A stretch of DNA of 64,000 bases, taken from assembly GCF_020176955.2 (NCBI RefSeq), contig NZ_JAIUCZ020000003.1, positions 434,001 to 498,000 on the forward strand. The letters run 5' to 3'. Under the pieces are notes generated by a model that was not told the DNA's origin, did no database searches, and worked only from the letters and a program-made list of their open reading frames with translations. The position numbers and the translations under genes were made by a program. This DNA comes from Nocardia sp. alder85J (lineage in GTDB: Bacteria; Actinomycetota; Actinomycetes; Mycobacteriales; Mycobacteriaceae). Each line of letters opens with the position of its first letter. Positions within the stretch are counted from its first letter, which is position 1. Positions 34,257 through 42,038 of the stretch are shown here, piece by piece.

Positions 34257-35806
34257 TGCCCGACAACGACATCCGGGACGATTCGCTCGCCGGACCCGAA
34301 TTCGCGGCGGCCGGCGCCGAACCACCGGCCGGAAACGATCCGGTGGCAGCCGGACCATCCGCCCCACCGGGTACCGCGGCGCTGACAGCCGCGATCGCGG
34401 CTGTCCACAATGGTCCACAGGGGCCCCGGATCGCCGCCGTATTCGACTTCGGCGGCACGGTAGTGCACGGATTCCGGCCGCCGCGATGGTGGCGGCTGCT
34501 GCCACGGCGGGGCGGCCCGGAGCGCGCGCTGGAAGAGACCCTGCGGACGGGGATCCGCGGGGCGCGCGGCGAGGGTGAGTACGAGCGATTCCTGCAACGC
34601 GCCATGCGGACCTGGGCCGGGCGGACCGAGGCGGAGCTCGACGAGGCCGGCGAGCGGCTGTTCCGCACCGGCACCTACGAGAACCTGTATCCGGAGGCGT
34701 GGCAACTGATCCGGGCGCACGAGGCGGCCGGGCATACGCTGGTCCTGGCCAGCTGCCTGACCCGGTTCCAGGTCGGGCCGGTCGCGGCCGAACTCGGTGT
34801 CCCGCATGTGCTCTGCACCGAGATGGCGGTGCAGGACGGCGTGCTCACCGGCCACGTGGCCGGAAAACCGTTGTGGCGCACGGGCAAGGCCGAGGCGGTG
34901 CGCCGGTTCGCCGCCGAACACGGGCTGGACCTGCCGGACGCCTACGCCTACGCCGACGCCGTGCCCGATCTGCCGCTGCTGGAGCTGGTGGGACATCCGG
35001 TCGCGGTGAATCCGGATGCCGGACTGGCCCGGCAGGCCGCCGAGCGCGGCTGGCCGACCCTGTCGTTCCGGCCCCGCGAAACCACCGGCCTGCGCGACAT
35101 CGTCCGCACCACAGCCGGTTTCACCGCGCTGCTGGGCGGGGCCGCCACCGGGATCGTGCGCGCCGCGCCGACCCGCCGGCGCCGCCGGATGGCCGATGCG
35201 ATGATCGCCCGCGCCGCCGACGCCACCCTCCGCGTGACCGGTGTGCGGATCCGGATCACCGGCGCGGAACACGCCCGCGCGCCGCGCCCGGCGGTATTCG
35301 TGTTCAACCACCAGAGCCAGTTCGATCTGGTGGTGCTGGCCGCGGTGCTGCGGCACGGCGTCACCGGGGTGGTGAAGCGGGAGATCACCGCGAATCCGGT
35401 GTTCGGGCCGCTGCTGCGGTTCACCGGGGCGACCTTCATCGACCGTTCGGACACCGCGAGCGCGAAGGCGGCGCTGACGCCGGTCGTGCGGACGCTGCGC
35501 GACGGGCTGTCGATCGTGGTGGCGCCGGAGGGCACCCGGTCGCTGTCGCCGCGGGTGGGGTCGTTCAAGAAGGGCGCCTTCCACATCGCCATCCAGGCGG
35601 GGGTGCCGATCGTGCCGGTGGTGATCCGCAACGCGGGCGAGATCGTCCGGCGCAATTCGATGCTCGTGCGGGCCGGGACCGTGGAGGTCGCGGTACTACC
35701 GCCGATCGATGTCGGGCAATGGCGTCCGGACGCGATGGACGCCGATGTCGAACGGGTCCGGCAACTGTTCGTCGAGACGCTGCGGAACTGGCCGGAACCG
35801 CAGTGA
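34256..35806 (+). CDS. plsC: HAD-like/1-acylglycerol-3-phosphate acyltransferase fusion (PlsC)
   Basis: A 516-residue two-domain protein. Residues ~60-290 are a HAD-IB phosphatase-like domain: VFDFGGTVVHG, LVLASCLTRFQVGP and AYADAVPDLPLLELVG. The first motif should read DxDxT but has Gly in place of the second Asp, the general acid/base, so phosphatase activity is doubtful. Residues ~330-510 are the acyltransferase: FNHQSQFDLV (HX4D), GATFIDRSD, VAPEGTRSLS and VPIVPVVIRN. A Pro/Ala-rich N-terminal tail precedes both. It overlaps plsB by one base. Confidence 0.88.
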   Translation: MPDNDIRDDSLAGPEFAAAGAEPPAGNDPVAAGPSAPPGTAALTAAIAAVHNGPQGPRIAAVFDFGGTVVHGFRPPRWWRLLPRRGGPERALEETLRTGIRGARGEGEYERFLQRAMRTWAGRTEAELDEAGERLFRTGTYENLYPEAWQLIRAHEAAGHTLVLASCLTRFQVGPVAAELGVPHVLCTEMAVQDGVLTGHVAGKPLWRTGKAEAVRRFAAEHGLDLPDAYAYADAVPDLPLLELVGHPVAVNPDAGLARQAAERGWPTLSFRPRETTGLRDIVRTTAGFTALLGGAATGIVRAAPTRRRRRMADAMIARAADATLRVTGVRIRITGAEHARAPRPAVFVFNHQSQFDLVVLAAVLRHGVTGVVKREITANPVFGPLLRFTGATFIDRSDTASAKAALTPVVRTLRDGLSIVVAPEGTRSLSPRVGSFKKGAFHIAIQAGVPIVPVVIRNAGEIVRRNSMLVRAGTVEVAVLPPIDVGQWRPDAMDADVERVRQLFVETLRNWPEPQ

Positions 35807-35852
35807 CTTCCGGTGCTGCCGGAAAAACTTCCGGCGCATCGGCGGAGAAATC

Positions 35853-36605
35853 CTAGACTTTCCGCCCGAACAGGAGTTTCCACGGCATCGCCGCCGATTC
35901 CAGCTGCACCTTCAGGCTCATCTTCGAGGCACCCAGGGTGCGCTCCTCGAAACGGATGGGCACCTCCGCGATCGGAATGCCCTTCTTGATCGTCCGATAG
36001 TTCATCTCGACCTGGAACGAGTATCCGTTGCTGTGGATGGCGGCGACGTCGATCGCGCGCAGTGTATCGGCCTTCCACGCCTTGAATCCGGCGGTGGCGT
36101 CCTTGACGCCCAGCCGCAGAATCGTGTTGACGTAGAAATTGGCCCACGCCGACAGCGCCTTGCGGTACCACTTCCATTCCGCCGCGGTGGAGCCACCGGC
36201 GACATAACGGGAACCGAGCACCACCCCGGCATCGGAATTCGCCAGTTTGTCCAGCATGGCGGGAATGACCTCGGCCGGATGCGACAGATCGGCATCCATC
36301 TGGATGACCACGTCGGCGCCCTCGTCGAGCGCGCGGGTGATGCCGGCGACATAGGCGCGGCCGAGACCGTCCTTCTCGACACGATGCAGCACGCCGATCA
36401 CACCGGGGTGCTCGGCGGCGAGCTTGTCGGCCACCTCACCCGTGCCGTCCGGCGAGCTGTCGTCGACGACCAGCACATGCAGGTCGGAGACCGGTAGCGA
36501 GGTCAGCCGCTCCACCGCCACCGGCAGGTTCTCCCGCTCGTTGTAGGTCGGCACGACCACGGTCACCTTCAAGACGCCCTCCGCTCGACTCGCCATACTG
36601 CTCAC
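35853..36605 (-). CDS. ppm1: Polyprenol-phosphate mannose synthase
   Basis: A 250-residue GT2 glycosyltransferase that transfers mannose from GDP-mannose to polyprenyl phosphate, the donor for lipomannan and glycoprotein mannosylation. Motifs are VVVPTYNERENLPVAV, VVDDSSPDGTGEVAD, VIQMDADLSHPAEV (DxD region), GSRYVAGG and ATAGFKAWK. Only the catalytic domain is present; in M. tuberculosis it is fused to an apolipoprotein N-acyltransferase, and none is adjacent here. GTG 36605 is used; ATG 36596 (MASRAEGV) is an equally good start. Confidence 0.92.
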   Translation of the reverse strand: MSSMASRAEGVLKVTVVVPTYNERENLPVAVERLTSLPVSDLHVLVVDDSSPDGTGEVADKLAAEHPGVIGVLHRVEKDGLGRAYVAGITRALDEGADVVIQMDADLSHPAEVIPAMLDKLANSDAGVVLGSRYVAGGSTAAEWKWYRKALSAWANFYVNTILRLGVKDATAGFKAWKADTLRAIDVAAIHSNGYSFQVEMNYRTIKKGIPIAEVPIRFEERTLGASKMSLKVQLESAAMPWKLLFGRKV

Positions 36606-36656
36606 GCCCGCCGGGCGGACGCCGAATATTGCACCCCAGACCGTAGCGGATGCGGG

Positions 36657-36842
36657 TTAATCGTCCTCGCCCCAGGCGTGGTCACGGGCATCCTCGCGTT
36701 TGTTGCGGGCCTGCACGATCTCCAGGGCGCGTTCCGCGGTGGCCTGATCCGGATACGGTCCCATCCGATCCGCGAACCAGCACCGCTTGCCCTGTTCCGC
36801 ACGGTGATGCTTGAGGCAGTAGTACCACTCGGAGTCAGCCAT
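36657..36842 (-). CDS. Small conserved actinobacterial protein
   Basis: A 61-residue protein, MADSEWYYCLKHHRAEQGKR at the start, then CWFADRMGPYPDQATAERAL. Aromatic and Cys/His residues at the N-terminus (YYCLKHH, CWFADR) and the GPYPDQATAERAL block suggest a compact SPOR-like or metal-binding fold, unproven. It resembles short conserved hypothetical proteins of many actinobacteria. ATG 36842 is the only start that gives this conserved beginning. Confidence 0.65.
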   Translation of the reverse strand: MADSEWYYCLKHHRAEQGKRCWFADRMGPYPDQATAERALEIVQARNKREDARDHAWGEDD

Positions 36843-36989
36843 GTGATCAGGATCGCACGAGCCGACACCCCACCGGCACAACGGTGCTCCGCGGCCGCCG
36901 CCCCGCGACCGTCCGGTGACCCCCACCGGAAAATCCTGTGATCCATCTCACCGCCGAATCGATATCCCGGCCACCACCGCGACCCGAAT

Positions 36990-37031
36990 ACAGAAAAATC
37001 CCCCTGATGTGACAAGCAACGATCAGGGGGA
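36990..37031 (-). terminator. Rho-independent terminator of the tRNA cluster
   Basis: TCCCCCTGAT (36998-37007) and ATCAGGGGGA (37022-37031) form a 10-bp stem. Read on the minus strand it is followed by TTTTTCTG, a proper U-tract. It lies 7 bp after the tRNA-Phe gene. Confidence 0.88.
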
Positions 37032-37038
37032 CCGGAAG

Positions 37039-37112
37039 TGGCCAAGGCCGGGATCGAACCGGCGACCTTCCGCTTTTCAGGCGGACGCTCGTACCAACTG
37101 AGCTACCTGGCC
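37039..37112 (-). tRNA. tRNA-Phe (GAA)
   Basis: A 74-nt cloverleaf on the minus strand. The acceptor stem is GGCCAGG with CTTGGCC and discriminator A. The anticodon loop is CTGAAAA (anticodon GAA) and the T-loop is GTTCGATCC. It is the third gene of the Glu-Asp-Phe cluster. CCA is not encoded. Confidence 0.96.
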
Positions 37113-37146
37113 GGAGGCACCCGAACCGAATGCCTGGCATATCTTG

Positions 37147-37220
37147 CGACCCTGACGGGACTCGAACCCGCGACCTCCGCCGTGACAGGGCGGCGCGCTA
37201 ACCAACTGCGCCACAGGGCC
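37147..37220 (-). tRNA. tRNA-Asp (GTC)
   Basis: A 74-nt cloverleaf on the minus strand. The acceptor is GGCCCTG with CAGGGTC and discriminator G. The anticodon loop is CTGTCAC (anticodon GTC) on a CCGCC/GGCGG stem. The T-loop is GTTCGAGTC. It is the second gene of the cluster. Confidence 0.96.
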
Positions 37221-37254
37221 ATATTCTGTTTTGCTCTCAACAGTGTCGCCACTG

Positions 37255-37327
37255 TACCCCCTACGGGATTCGAACCCGCGCTACCGCCTTGAAAGGGCGG
37301 CGTCCTAGGCCGCTAGACGAAGGGGGC
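37255..37327 (-). tRNA. tRNA-Glu (TTC)
   Basis: A 73-nt cloverleaf on the minus strand. The acceptor is GCCCCCT with AGGGGGT and discriminator A. The anticodon loop is CTTTCAA (anticodon TTC) on a CCGCC/GGCGG stem. The D-loop carries CTAGCGGCCTAGGA. It is the first gene of the cluster, 122 bp downstream of the TetR gene. Confidence 0.96.
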
Positions 37328-37449
37328 CCGTCCGGATCTCTCCGGTCCGTTTCTCAACGGCTTCCGTTGGGAGCTCGCCTAGCTTATGACAGGCTGGACA
37401 CGAATCCCAAATCAGCTGGTCAGAGACGCGGTTGCGGCCCTGACGGGGC

Positions 37450-38115
37450 TCACTGGACGACGTCGAGCTCCTCCAGCCTGGCGGCGGCCCGCCAGCCGTA
37501 CCGCCGGAACTCCTCGGCCCACTCCGGCGTCGCCATCGCCTCCACGATGACCTCCAGCGCCTCCTGGAATCTGGTGCGCAGATCCATCGGGCCGCCCTGG
37601 ACGTCGACGATGTAGCGCTGACCGGCCAGGGCGGCGGCCAGGATACGGGCGAACCGGTCCGGGTCGGCGTCGGCCCGCAACTGTTTCTGGTCGATCGCCC
37701 GGACAGCGAGCAACCTGGTCGCCCTATCGATGATGCGACCACCGGCCGCCTTGGCGTCGCGGTAGAACTCCGGCTCGATCACGAGCCGGAACTCGGCCTG
37801 GATGACGATGTCGTTCTCCAGCCGCAGCGCGACCTCGTCGACCATGCCGTGCAGTACGTCCAGGGGCCCGAGATCGGTTCTGGCGAGCCAGCGTTCGGAG
37901 GTCGCGCGGTAGCGCTCGACCGCCGATTCCAATACCGCCCGGGCGAGATCCTCCTTGGAGTCGAAGTGGAAGTACATGGCGCCCTTGGTGGCGCGCGACC
38001 CCTCCAATATCCGGTTCAGCGATGCCGCGGCGTAGCCGCTCTTCCCGAATTCAACGGCGGCGGACCTGATGATCGCCGCCCGTGTCCGGCGGGCCCGCTC
38101 TTGCTGCCGTGCCAT
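37450..38115 (-). CDS. TetR regulator, butyrolactone-receptor-like
   Basis: A 221-residue TetR-family protein. Its N-terminal ~65 residues (RTRAAIIRSAAVEFGKSGYA, LNRILEGSRATKGAMYFHFD, SKEDLARAVLE) closely resemble ScbR/ArpA-type gamma-butyrolactone receptors, which control secondary metabolism and morphology. The ligand domain is less similar, so the signal is uncertain. No butyrolactone synthase (AfsA-like) gene is in the window. The start is ATG. A palindrome at 38235-38247 upstream is a candidate autoregulatory operator. Confidence 0.8.
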   Translation of the reverse strand: MARQQERARRTRAAIIRSAAVEFGKSGYAAASLNRILEGSRATKGAMYFHFDSKEDLARAVLESAVERYRATSERWLARTDLGPLDVLHGMVDEVALRLENDIVIQAEFRLVIEPEFYRDAKAAGGRIIDRATRLLAVRAIDQKQLRADADPDRFARILAAALAGQRYIVDVQGGPMDLRTRFQEALEVIVEAMATPEWAEEFRRYGWRAAARLEELDVVQ

Positions 38116-38234
38116 GCTCGAAACGCCTCCGAAGCTACTTGCCGCCGGGGTACTGCCATGAGGGATCAGCCCCCGACGCGAAGTTATGAGATTTTCAAAT
38201 ACTTCAACTCAGGCTATTGCCCGGTTTTCCAAAC

Positions 38235-38247
38235 TTTCGGTACGAAA
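38235..38247. promoter_or_regulatory. Candidate TetR operator
   Basis: TTTCGGTACGAAA is a perfect 5-bp inverted repeat with a 3-bp spacer. It lies 120 bp upstream of the butyrolactone-receptor-like gene, flanked by GGTTTT (38223-38228) and AAAACC (38257-38262). Confidence 0.35.
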
Positions 38248-38291
38248 ACTTCCGGTAAAACCGTCCCCATACCCGGTGGTACAGTTTCCCC

Positions 38292-38324
38292 GCCCGGGTG
38301 CGCGGCAGGGGTGCACACCCGGGC
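38292..38324 (+). terminator. Orphan terminator-like hairpin
   Basis: GCCCGGGTG (38292-38300) and CACCCGGGC (38316-38324) form a 9-bp stem followed by ATTTTCTTC. It looks like a plus-strand Rho-independent terminator, but no plus-strand gene precedes it, so it may end an unannotated small RNA. Confidence 0.45.
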
Positions 38325-39009
38325 ATTTTCTTCGTCGTGGAACTGCCTCCTGTGACGTGGTCTTCGGAGTACCGCGATCGGCCTGACCGGTCGCGACACA
38401 TTCGGGCACATCAACCTTCGGCCGAATCCCATCCCCCCGGGCGCTGCCGGTTCCTACGGAATTCACCAAGCGGTCACCGTACCTCGAATCGTTACCCCCC
38501 GTGTGGCATACCGGCAAGTCAGTTCGCTGAATAGCGGTTGTAGGACATATGCAAATGGGCAGCTAACGAATTGTCCGGGATCGTCCGGCGCGAATTCCCA
38601 TCCCTCGCGCCGGCCGCGCCATCGATCCCGCACACCCCGGGCGGCACCACCGCCGGTCGCCTCACGGGCGCCCGCGAACCGCGACCGGCCGGACCACCGG
38701 ATCACCATGCTCACCTCCCGACCAATTGCATTGCAACGCACAACGATTGGGTAATGTTTCCATACTTCCGCGCCGAAACAAATTGGGAACCAAGAAGATT
38801 GCCTCGCGCGCAGCCCGGAAATGCAAGACATGTCAACAATCCATCGGCTCCCGGCGGTCCCGGAACGTCCGGGCCGCCCGCGACGCTCCCGGCTCATCCC
38901 CCGCGAACCTCACCGAAATCGCGCCGACCTGCGTGAACATCCACACCGGACGAGCCGGGCAGATACCGGTTACCACTTCCGCACGGCGCCCACTAGACTT
39001 GCCATCCGC

Positions 39010-39082
39010 GCCCCTATAGCTCAGTTGGTAGAGCTACGGACTTTTAATCCGCAGGTCCCAGGTTCGAGCCCTGGTGGGGGCA
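39010..39082 (+). tRNA. tRNA-Lys (TTT)
   Basis: A 73-nt cloverleaf. The acceptor is GCCCCTA with TGGGGGC and discriminator A. The anticodon loop is CTTTTAA (anticodon TTT) and the T-loop is GTTCGAGCC. The A27-C43 pair at the top of the anticodon stem is mismatched, which I recall as common in actinobacterial tRNA-Lys. CCA is not encoded. Confidence 0.96.
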
Positions 39083-39090
39083 CACGTGCC

Positions 39091-39121
39091 GGTGGGCCGG
39101 GGACCAGTTCCCCGGCCCACC
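39091..39121 (+). terminator. tRNA-Lys terminator hairpin
   Basis: GGTGGGCCGGGGA (39091-39103) and TCCCCGGCCCACC (39109-39121) form a perfect 13-bp stem with a 5-nt loop, 8 bp after tRNA-Lys. Confidence 0.8.
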
Positions 39122-39576
39122 GCCGTTCTCCGTGACACCCGCGCAAATCACCCCGGCGAAGGCCCTCCCGGCCCGCGACCGCCGTCCCACCGGCGGCCAT
39201 CGCGCCCGCGCGACCCGACCGCGACCCGCATCGCGGGCCGCTCCCCGGCACGGGACCGCCGCCGCAACCGGCGGGCGAGCGGCACTACCGGCCGGCCGGT
39301 GGCAGTCGATCGAGGAAAACAGACATCCCGCCCGTCGATCGAATGTCGGGCACGAAATTTTCATTCCGCGGATAACAGGCCGACGACCTGGGCGATAGCT
39401 CAGGTACGGGAATCGCACGGGAACGGCGCTGTCACAGATGCGTATGGACACGATCACGGCCGCGCCTACACTCGGTAACGTTCGACGCACGCCGACGATG
39501 TCGTGTGAGGCGTACAACTCGAGCCTGTGAACTCATCGGGGCGAGCTGTGAACTCACCCAAGATGCGTATCAGATC
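39122..39576. other. Non-coding stretch upstream of desA
   Basis: About 450 bp without a supportable gene. It contains an 11-bp direct repeat, CTGTGAACTCA, at 39525-39535 and 39546-39556, spaced by 21 bp (two helical turns), close to the desA operator. Nothing else was recognised. Confidence 0.45.
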
Positions 39577-39596
39577 ACCCTACGGTGACGTAGGGT
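39577..39596. promoter_or_regulatory. Palindromic operator before desA
   Basis: ACCCTACG (39577-39584), GTGA, then CGTAGGGT (39589-39596) is a perfect 8-bp inverted repeat 78 bp upstream of the desaturase start. In mycobacteria desA1 and desA2 are repressed by the TetR protein MadR; assigning this site to a MadR homologue is inference. Confidence 0.55.
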
Positions 39597-39674
39597 ATGG
39601 GCGCGGCAGCACAACCCAACCGGGGGGCGACCTGCAAGTTCGCACGTACCAAGACTGATGAAGGACACGGATAC

Positions 39675-40646
39675 ATGGCCAGGGATCTGACCCAACTCGA
39701 GCTTCTGTCCGAGCTGGAAGCGGTTGCCGAAGAGAACGTCGATCGGCATCTCTCCATGGCCAAGGAGTGGCACCCCCACGACTATGTGCCGTGGGACGAG
39801 GGCCGCAACTTCGCCGCCATGGGGGGCGTGGACTGGGATCCATCGCAATCTCGGCTGAGCGAGCTCGCCAAGGCAGCGATGATCACCAACCTGCTCACCG
39901 AGGACAATCTCCCCTCTTATCACCGCGAGATCGCCGAGAACTTCTCGCAGGACGGCGCCTGGGGCACCTGGGTCGGTCGCTGGACCGCCGAGGAGAACCG
40001 GCACGGCATCGTCATGCGTGACTACCTGGTCGTCACCCGCGGCGTGGATCCGGTCGCCCTCGAGCAGGCCCGGATGACCCACATGACCAACGGGTTCGCC
40101 TCCCCCACCGAGGAGGAGGCCGGCTTCCTGCACTCGGTCGCGTACGTGACCTTCCAGGAGCTCGCCACCCGGGTCAGCCACCGCAACACCGGCAAGGTCT
40201 GCGACGATCCGATCGCCGACCGCATGTTGCAGCGGGTGGCCACCGACGAGAACCTGCACATGATCTTCTACCGCAACATGTGCGGCGCGGCGCTCGACCT
40301 GACCCCCGACCAGTCCATCGAGGCCATCACCCTGATCCTGGAGAACTTCCAGATGCCGGGTGCGGGCATGCCCAACTTCCGCCGCAACGGCGTACTGATG
40401 GCCAAGCACGGCATCTACGACCTGCGCCAGCACCTGGAAGAGGTCATCCAGCCGGTGCTGAAGAAGTGGCGGATCTTCGAGCGCGAGGACTTCACCGCCC
40501 GCGGCGAGGCCGTGCGCGACCGCCTGGCCGGCTTCCTGGAGCGGCTCGGCAAGGATGTCCTGAAGTTCGAGGAGCAGCGCGACCGCATGCTGGCCCGCGA
40601 GGCCGCCAAGCGGGAGCGCGAGGAGCTGACCAGCCTCGCCGGCTGA
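39675..40646 (+). CDS. desA1: Acyl-ACP desaturase (DesA1-like)
   Basis: A 323-residue soluble di-iron desaturase that introduces a double bond into acyl-ACP, probably in mycolic-acid synthesis. Di-iron ligand motifs are TEDNLPSYHREI, WTAEENRHGI (EENRH) and ATDENLHMIFYRN (DENLH). PVLKKWRIFEREDF near the C-terminus matches M. tuberculosis DesA1 closely. ATG 39675 has AAGGA 10 nt upstream. It begins the block syntenic with Rv0824c-Rv0811c. A palindromic operator lies upstream. Confidence 0.93.
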   Translation: MARDLTQLELLSELEAVAEENVDRHLSMAKEWHPHDYVPWDEGRNFAAMGGVDWDPSQSRLSELAKAAMITNLLTEDNLPSYHREIAENFSQDGAWGTWVGRWTAEENRHGIVMRDYLVVTRGVDPVALEQARMTHMTNGFASPTEEEAGFLHSVAYVTFQELATRVSHRNTGKVCDDPIADRMLQRVATDENLHMIFYRNMCGAALDLTPDQSIEAITLILENFQMPGAGMPNFRRNGVLMAKHGIYDLRQHLEEVIQPVLKKWRIFEREDFTARGEAVRDRLAGFLERLGKDVLKFEEQRDRMLAREAAKREREELTSLAG

Positions 40647-40727
40647 TCCGCTGCCACCCTCCGGTCCGGGTTCCCTGTTGCCGCTGTGACTCCGGCCACT
40701 GTGGCCCTGATGCCACAATGGGAAACC

Positions 40728-41876
40728 ATGACGACGGCCCTCGAGACACGAAGCTCCCTGCGGATCGGCCCCTACGCGGTCGATCCGCCGGTCGTGCTCG
40801 CACCGATGGCCGGGATCACCAATGTCGCCTTCCGCACCCTGTGCCGGGAGTTCGGCAGCGCCACCTCGTTGTACGTCTGCGAGATGATCACCGCCCGCGC
40901 GGTGGTCGAGCGCAACGAGAAGACCCTGCACATGATGGCGTTCGGCCCCGGCGAGCGCCCCCGGTCGATGCAGCTGTACGGCGTCGACCCGCGGACCCTG
41001 GGCGAGGCCGTGCGCATCGTCGCCGGCGAGGGCTGGGCCGATCACATCGACGTCAACCTCGGTTGCCCGGTGCCCAAGGTCACCCGGCTCGGCGGGGGCG
41101 CGGCGCTGCCGTACAAGCGGAAGCTGTTCCAGCAGATCGTGCGGACCATGGTCGCCGCCGCGGAGCCGGCCGGGGTGCCGGTCACCTTCAAGTTCCGCAT
41201 CGGCATCGACGACGATCACCACACCTACCTCGACACCGGCCGGATCGCCGAGGCCGAGGGCGCCGCCGGGGTCGCCCTGCACGCCCGCACCGCGACGCAG
41301 CGCTATTCGGGTGCCGCCGACTGGTCCGCGATCGCCCGCCTCAAAGAGGCCGTCACCACCATCCCGGTACTCGGCAACGGCGACATCTTCTCCGCCGCCG
41401 ACGCGCTGCGGATGGTCGCCGAAACCGGTTGCGACGGCGTCGTGGTGGGCCGTGGCTGCCTCGGCCGCCCGTGGCTGTTCGCCGAACTGTCCGCCGCCCT
41501 GCGCGGTGAGCCGATCCCCACCGGTCCCACCCTCGGCCGGGTCGGCGAGATCCTGTACCGGCACGCCGTCCTGCTCTCCGATCACGACGGCGAGGACAAG
41601 GCGATGCGGGACATCCGCAAGCACATGGCCTGGTACCTGATGGGCTTCCCGGTCGGCTCCGACCTGCGCCGTCGCTTCGCCACCGTCACCGGCCTGGCTC
41701 AGCTCCAGGACCTCATCGGCCTGCTGGACCCGGATGTCCCCTTCCCCGCCGACGCCGAGGGCCCGCGCGGCCGTCAGGGCTCCCCGGGCAAGGTCGTCCT
41801 CCCCGAGGGCTGGCTCGACGACCCCGAGGACGCCACCGTCCCCACCGCCGCCGATCTCATGCACTCCGGTGGCTGA
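40728..41876 (+). CDS. dusB: tRNA-dihydrouridine synthase (DusB/NifR3)
   Basis: A 382-residue FMN-dependent enzyme that reduces uridine to dihydrouridine in tRNA D-loops. Motifs are VVLAPMAGITNVAFRTLC, DHIDVNLGCPVPKVTRLGGG (catalytic Cys in GCP), LHARTATQRYSG, PVLGNGDIFS and GVVVGRGCLGRPW. ATG 40728 lies 8 nt after CACAAT, so it may be leaderless. An upstream GTG (40686) would add 14 residues with no family support. It follows desA after 81 bp. Confidence 0.93.
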   Translation: MTTALETRSSLRIGPYAVDPPVVLAPMAGITNVAFRTLCREFGSATSLYVCEMITARAVVERNEKTLHMMAFGPGERPRSMQLYGVDPRTLGEAVRIVAGEGWADHIDVNLGCPVPKVTRLGGGAALPYKRKLFQQIVRTMVAAAEPAGVPVTFKFRIGIDDDHHTYLDTGRIAEAEGAAGVALHARTATQRYSGAADWSAIARLKEAVTTIPVLGNGDIFSAADALRMVAETGCDGVVVGRGCLGRPWLFAELSAALRGEPIPTGPTLGRVGEILYRHAVLLSDHDGEDKAMRDIRKHMAWYLMGFPVGSDLRRRFATVTGLAQLQDLIGLLDPDVPFPADAEGPRGRQGSPGKVVLPEGWLDDPEDATVPTAADLMHSGG

Positions 41877-42038
41877 CGCGCGGCGTGGCTGACACGTAAT
41901 CTCCAGCTTCGCCGGATTCGCCGGTTCCCGGGTTCGGCATGCGAGGATCGTGCACTCGAGGCATCTCCGCACGTATCCCCAGCGCCGGGGCCGGGGCCGA
42001 CCGGACCGGCTCGGCGAACCCGAGCGAAGCGAGGTTTC

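Larger units (their letters stand above)
38116..39009. other. Non-coding stretch between TetR and tRNA-Lys
   Basis: About 890 bp with no supportable gene. Much of it is visibly richer in A and T than its surroundings (38160-38290 and 38700-38800). It contains the 38235-38247 palindrome, a terminator-like hairpin at 38292-38324 with no gene leading into it, and the small palindrome TTGCATTGCAA (38726-38736). Short frames here have no RBS and no recognisable sequence. Confidence 0.5.

Noticed and set aside
38209-38517. A 102-codon minus-strand frame in the TetR/tRNA-Lys gap
   Set aside because: No RBS, mixed composition without hydrophobic core or motif, and it overlaps the orphan terminator hairpin.
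39010-39082. tRNA-Lys as a degenerate tRNA because of the A27-C43 mismatch
   Set aside because: All other stems, loops and the anticodon are intact, and I recall the same mismatch in other actinobacterial tRNA-Lys genes.
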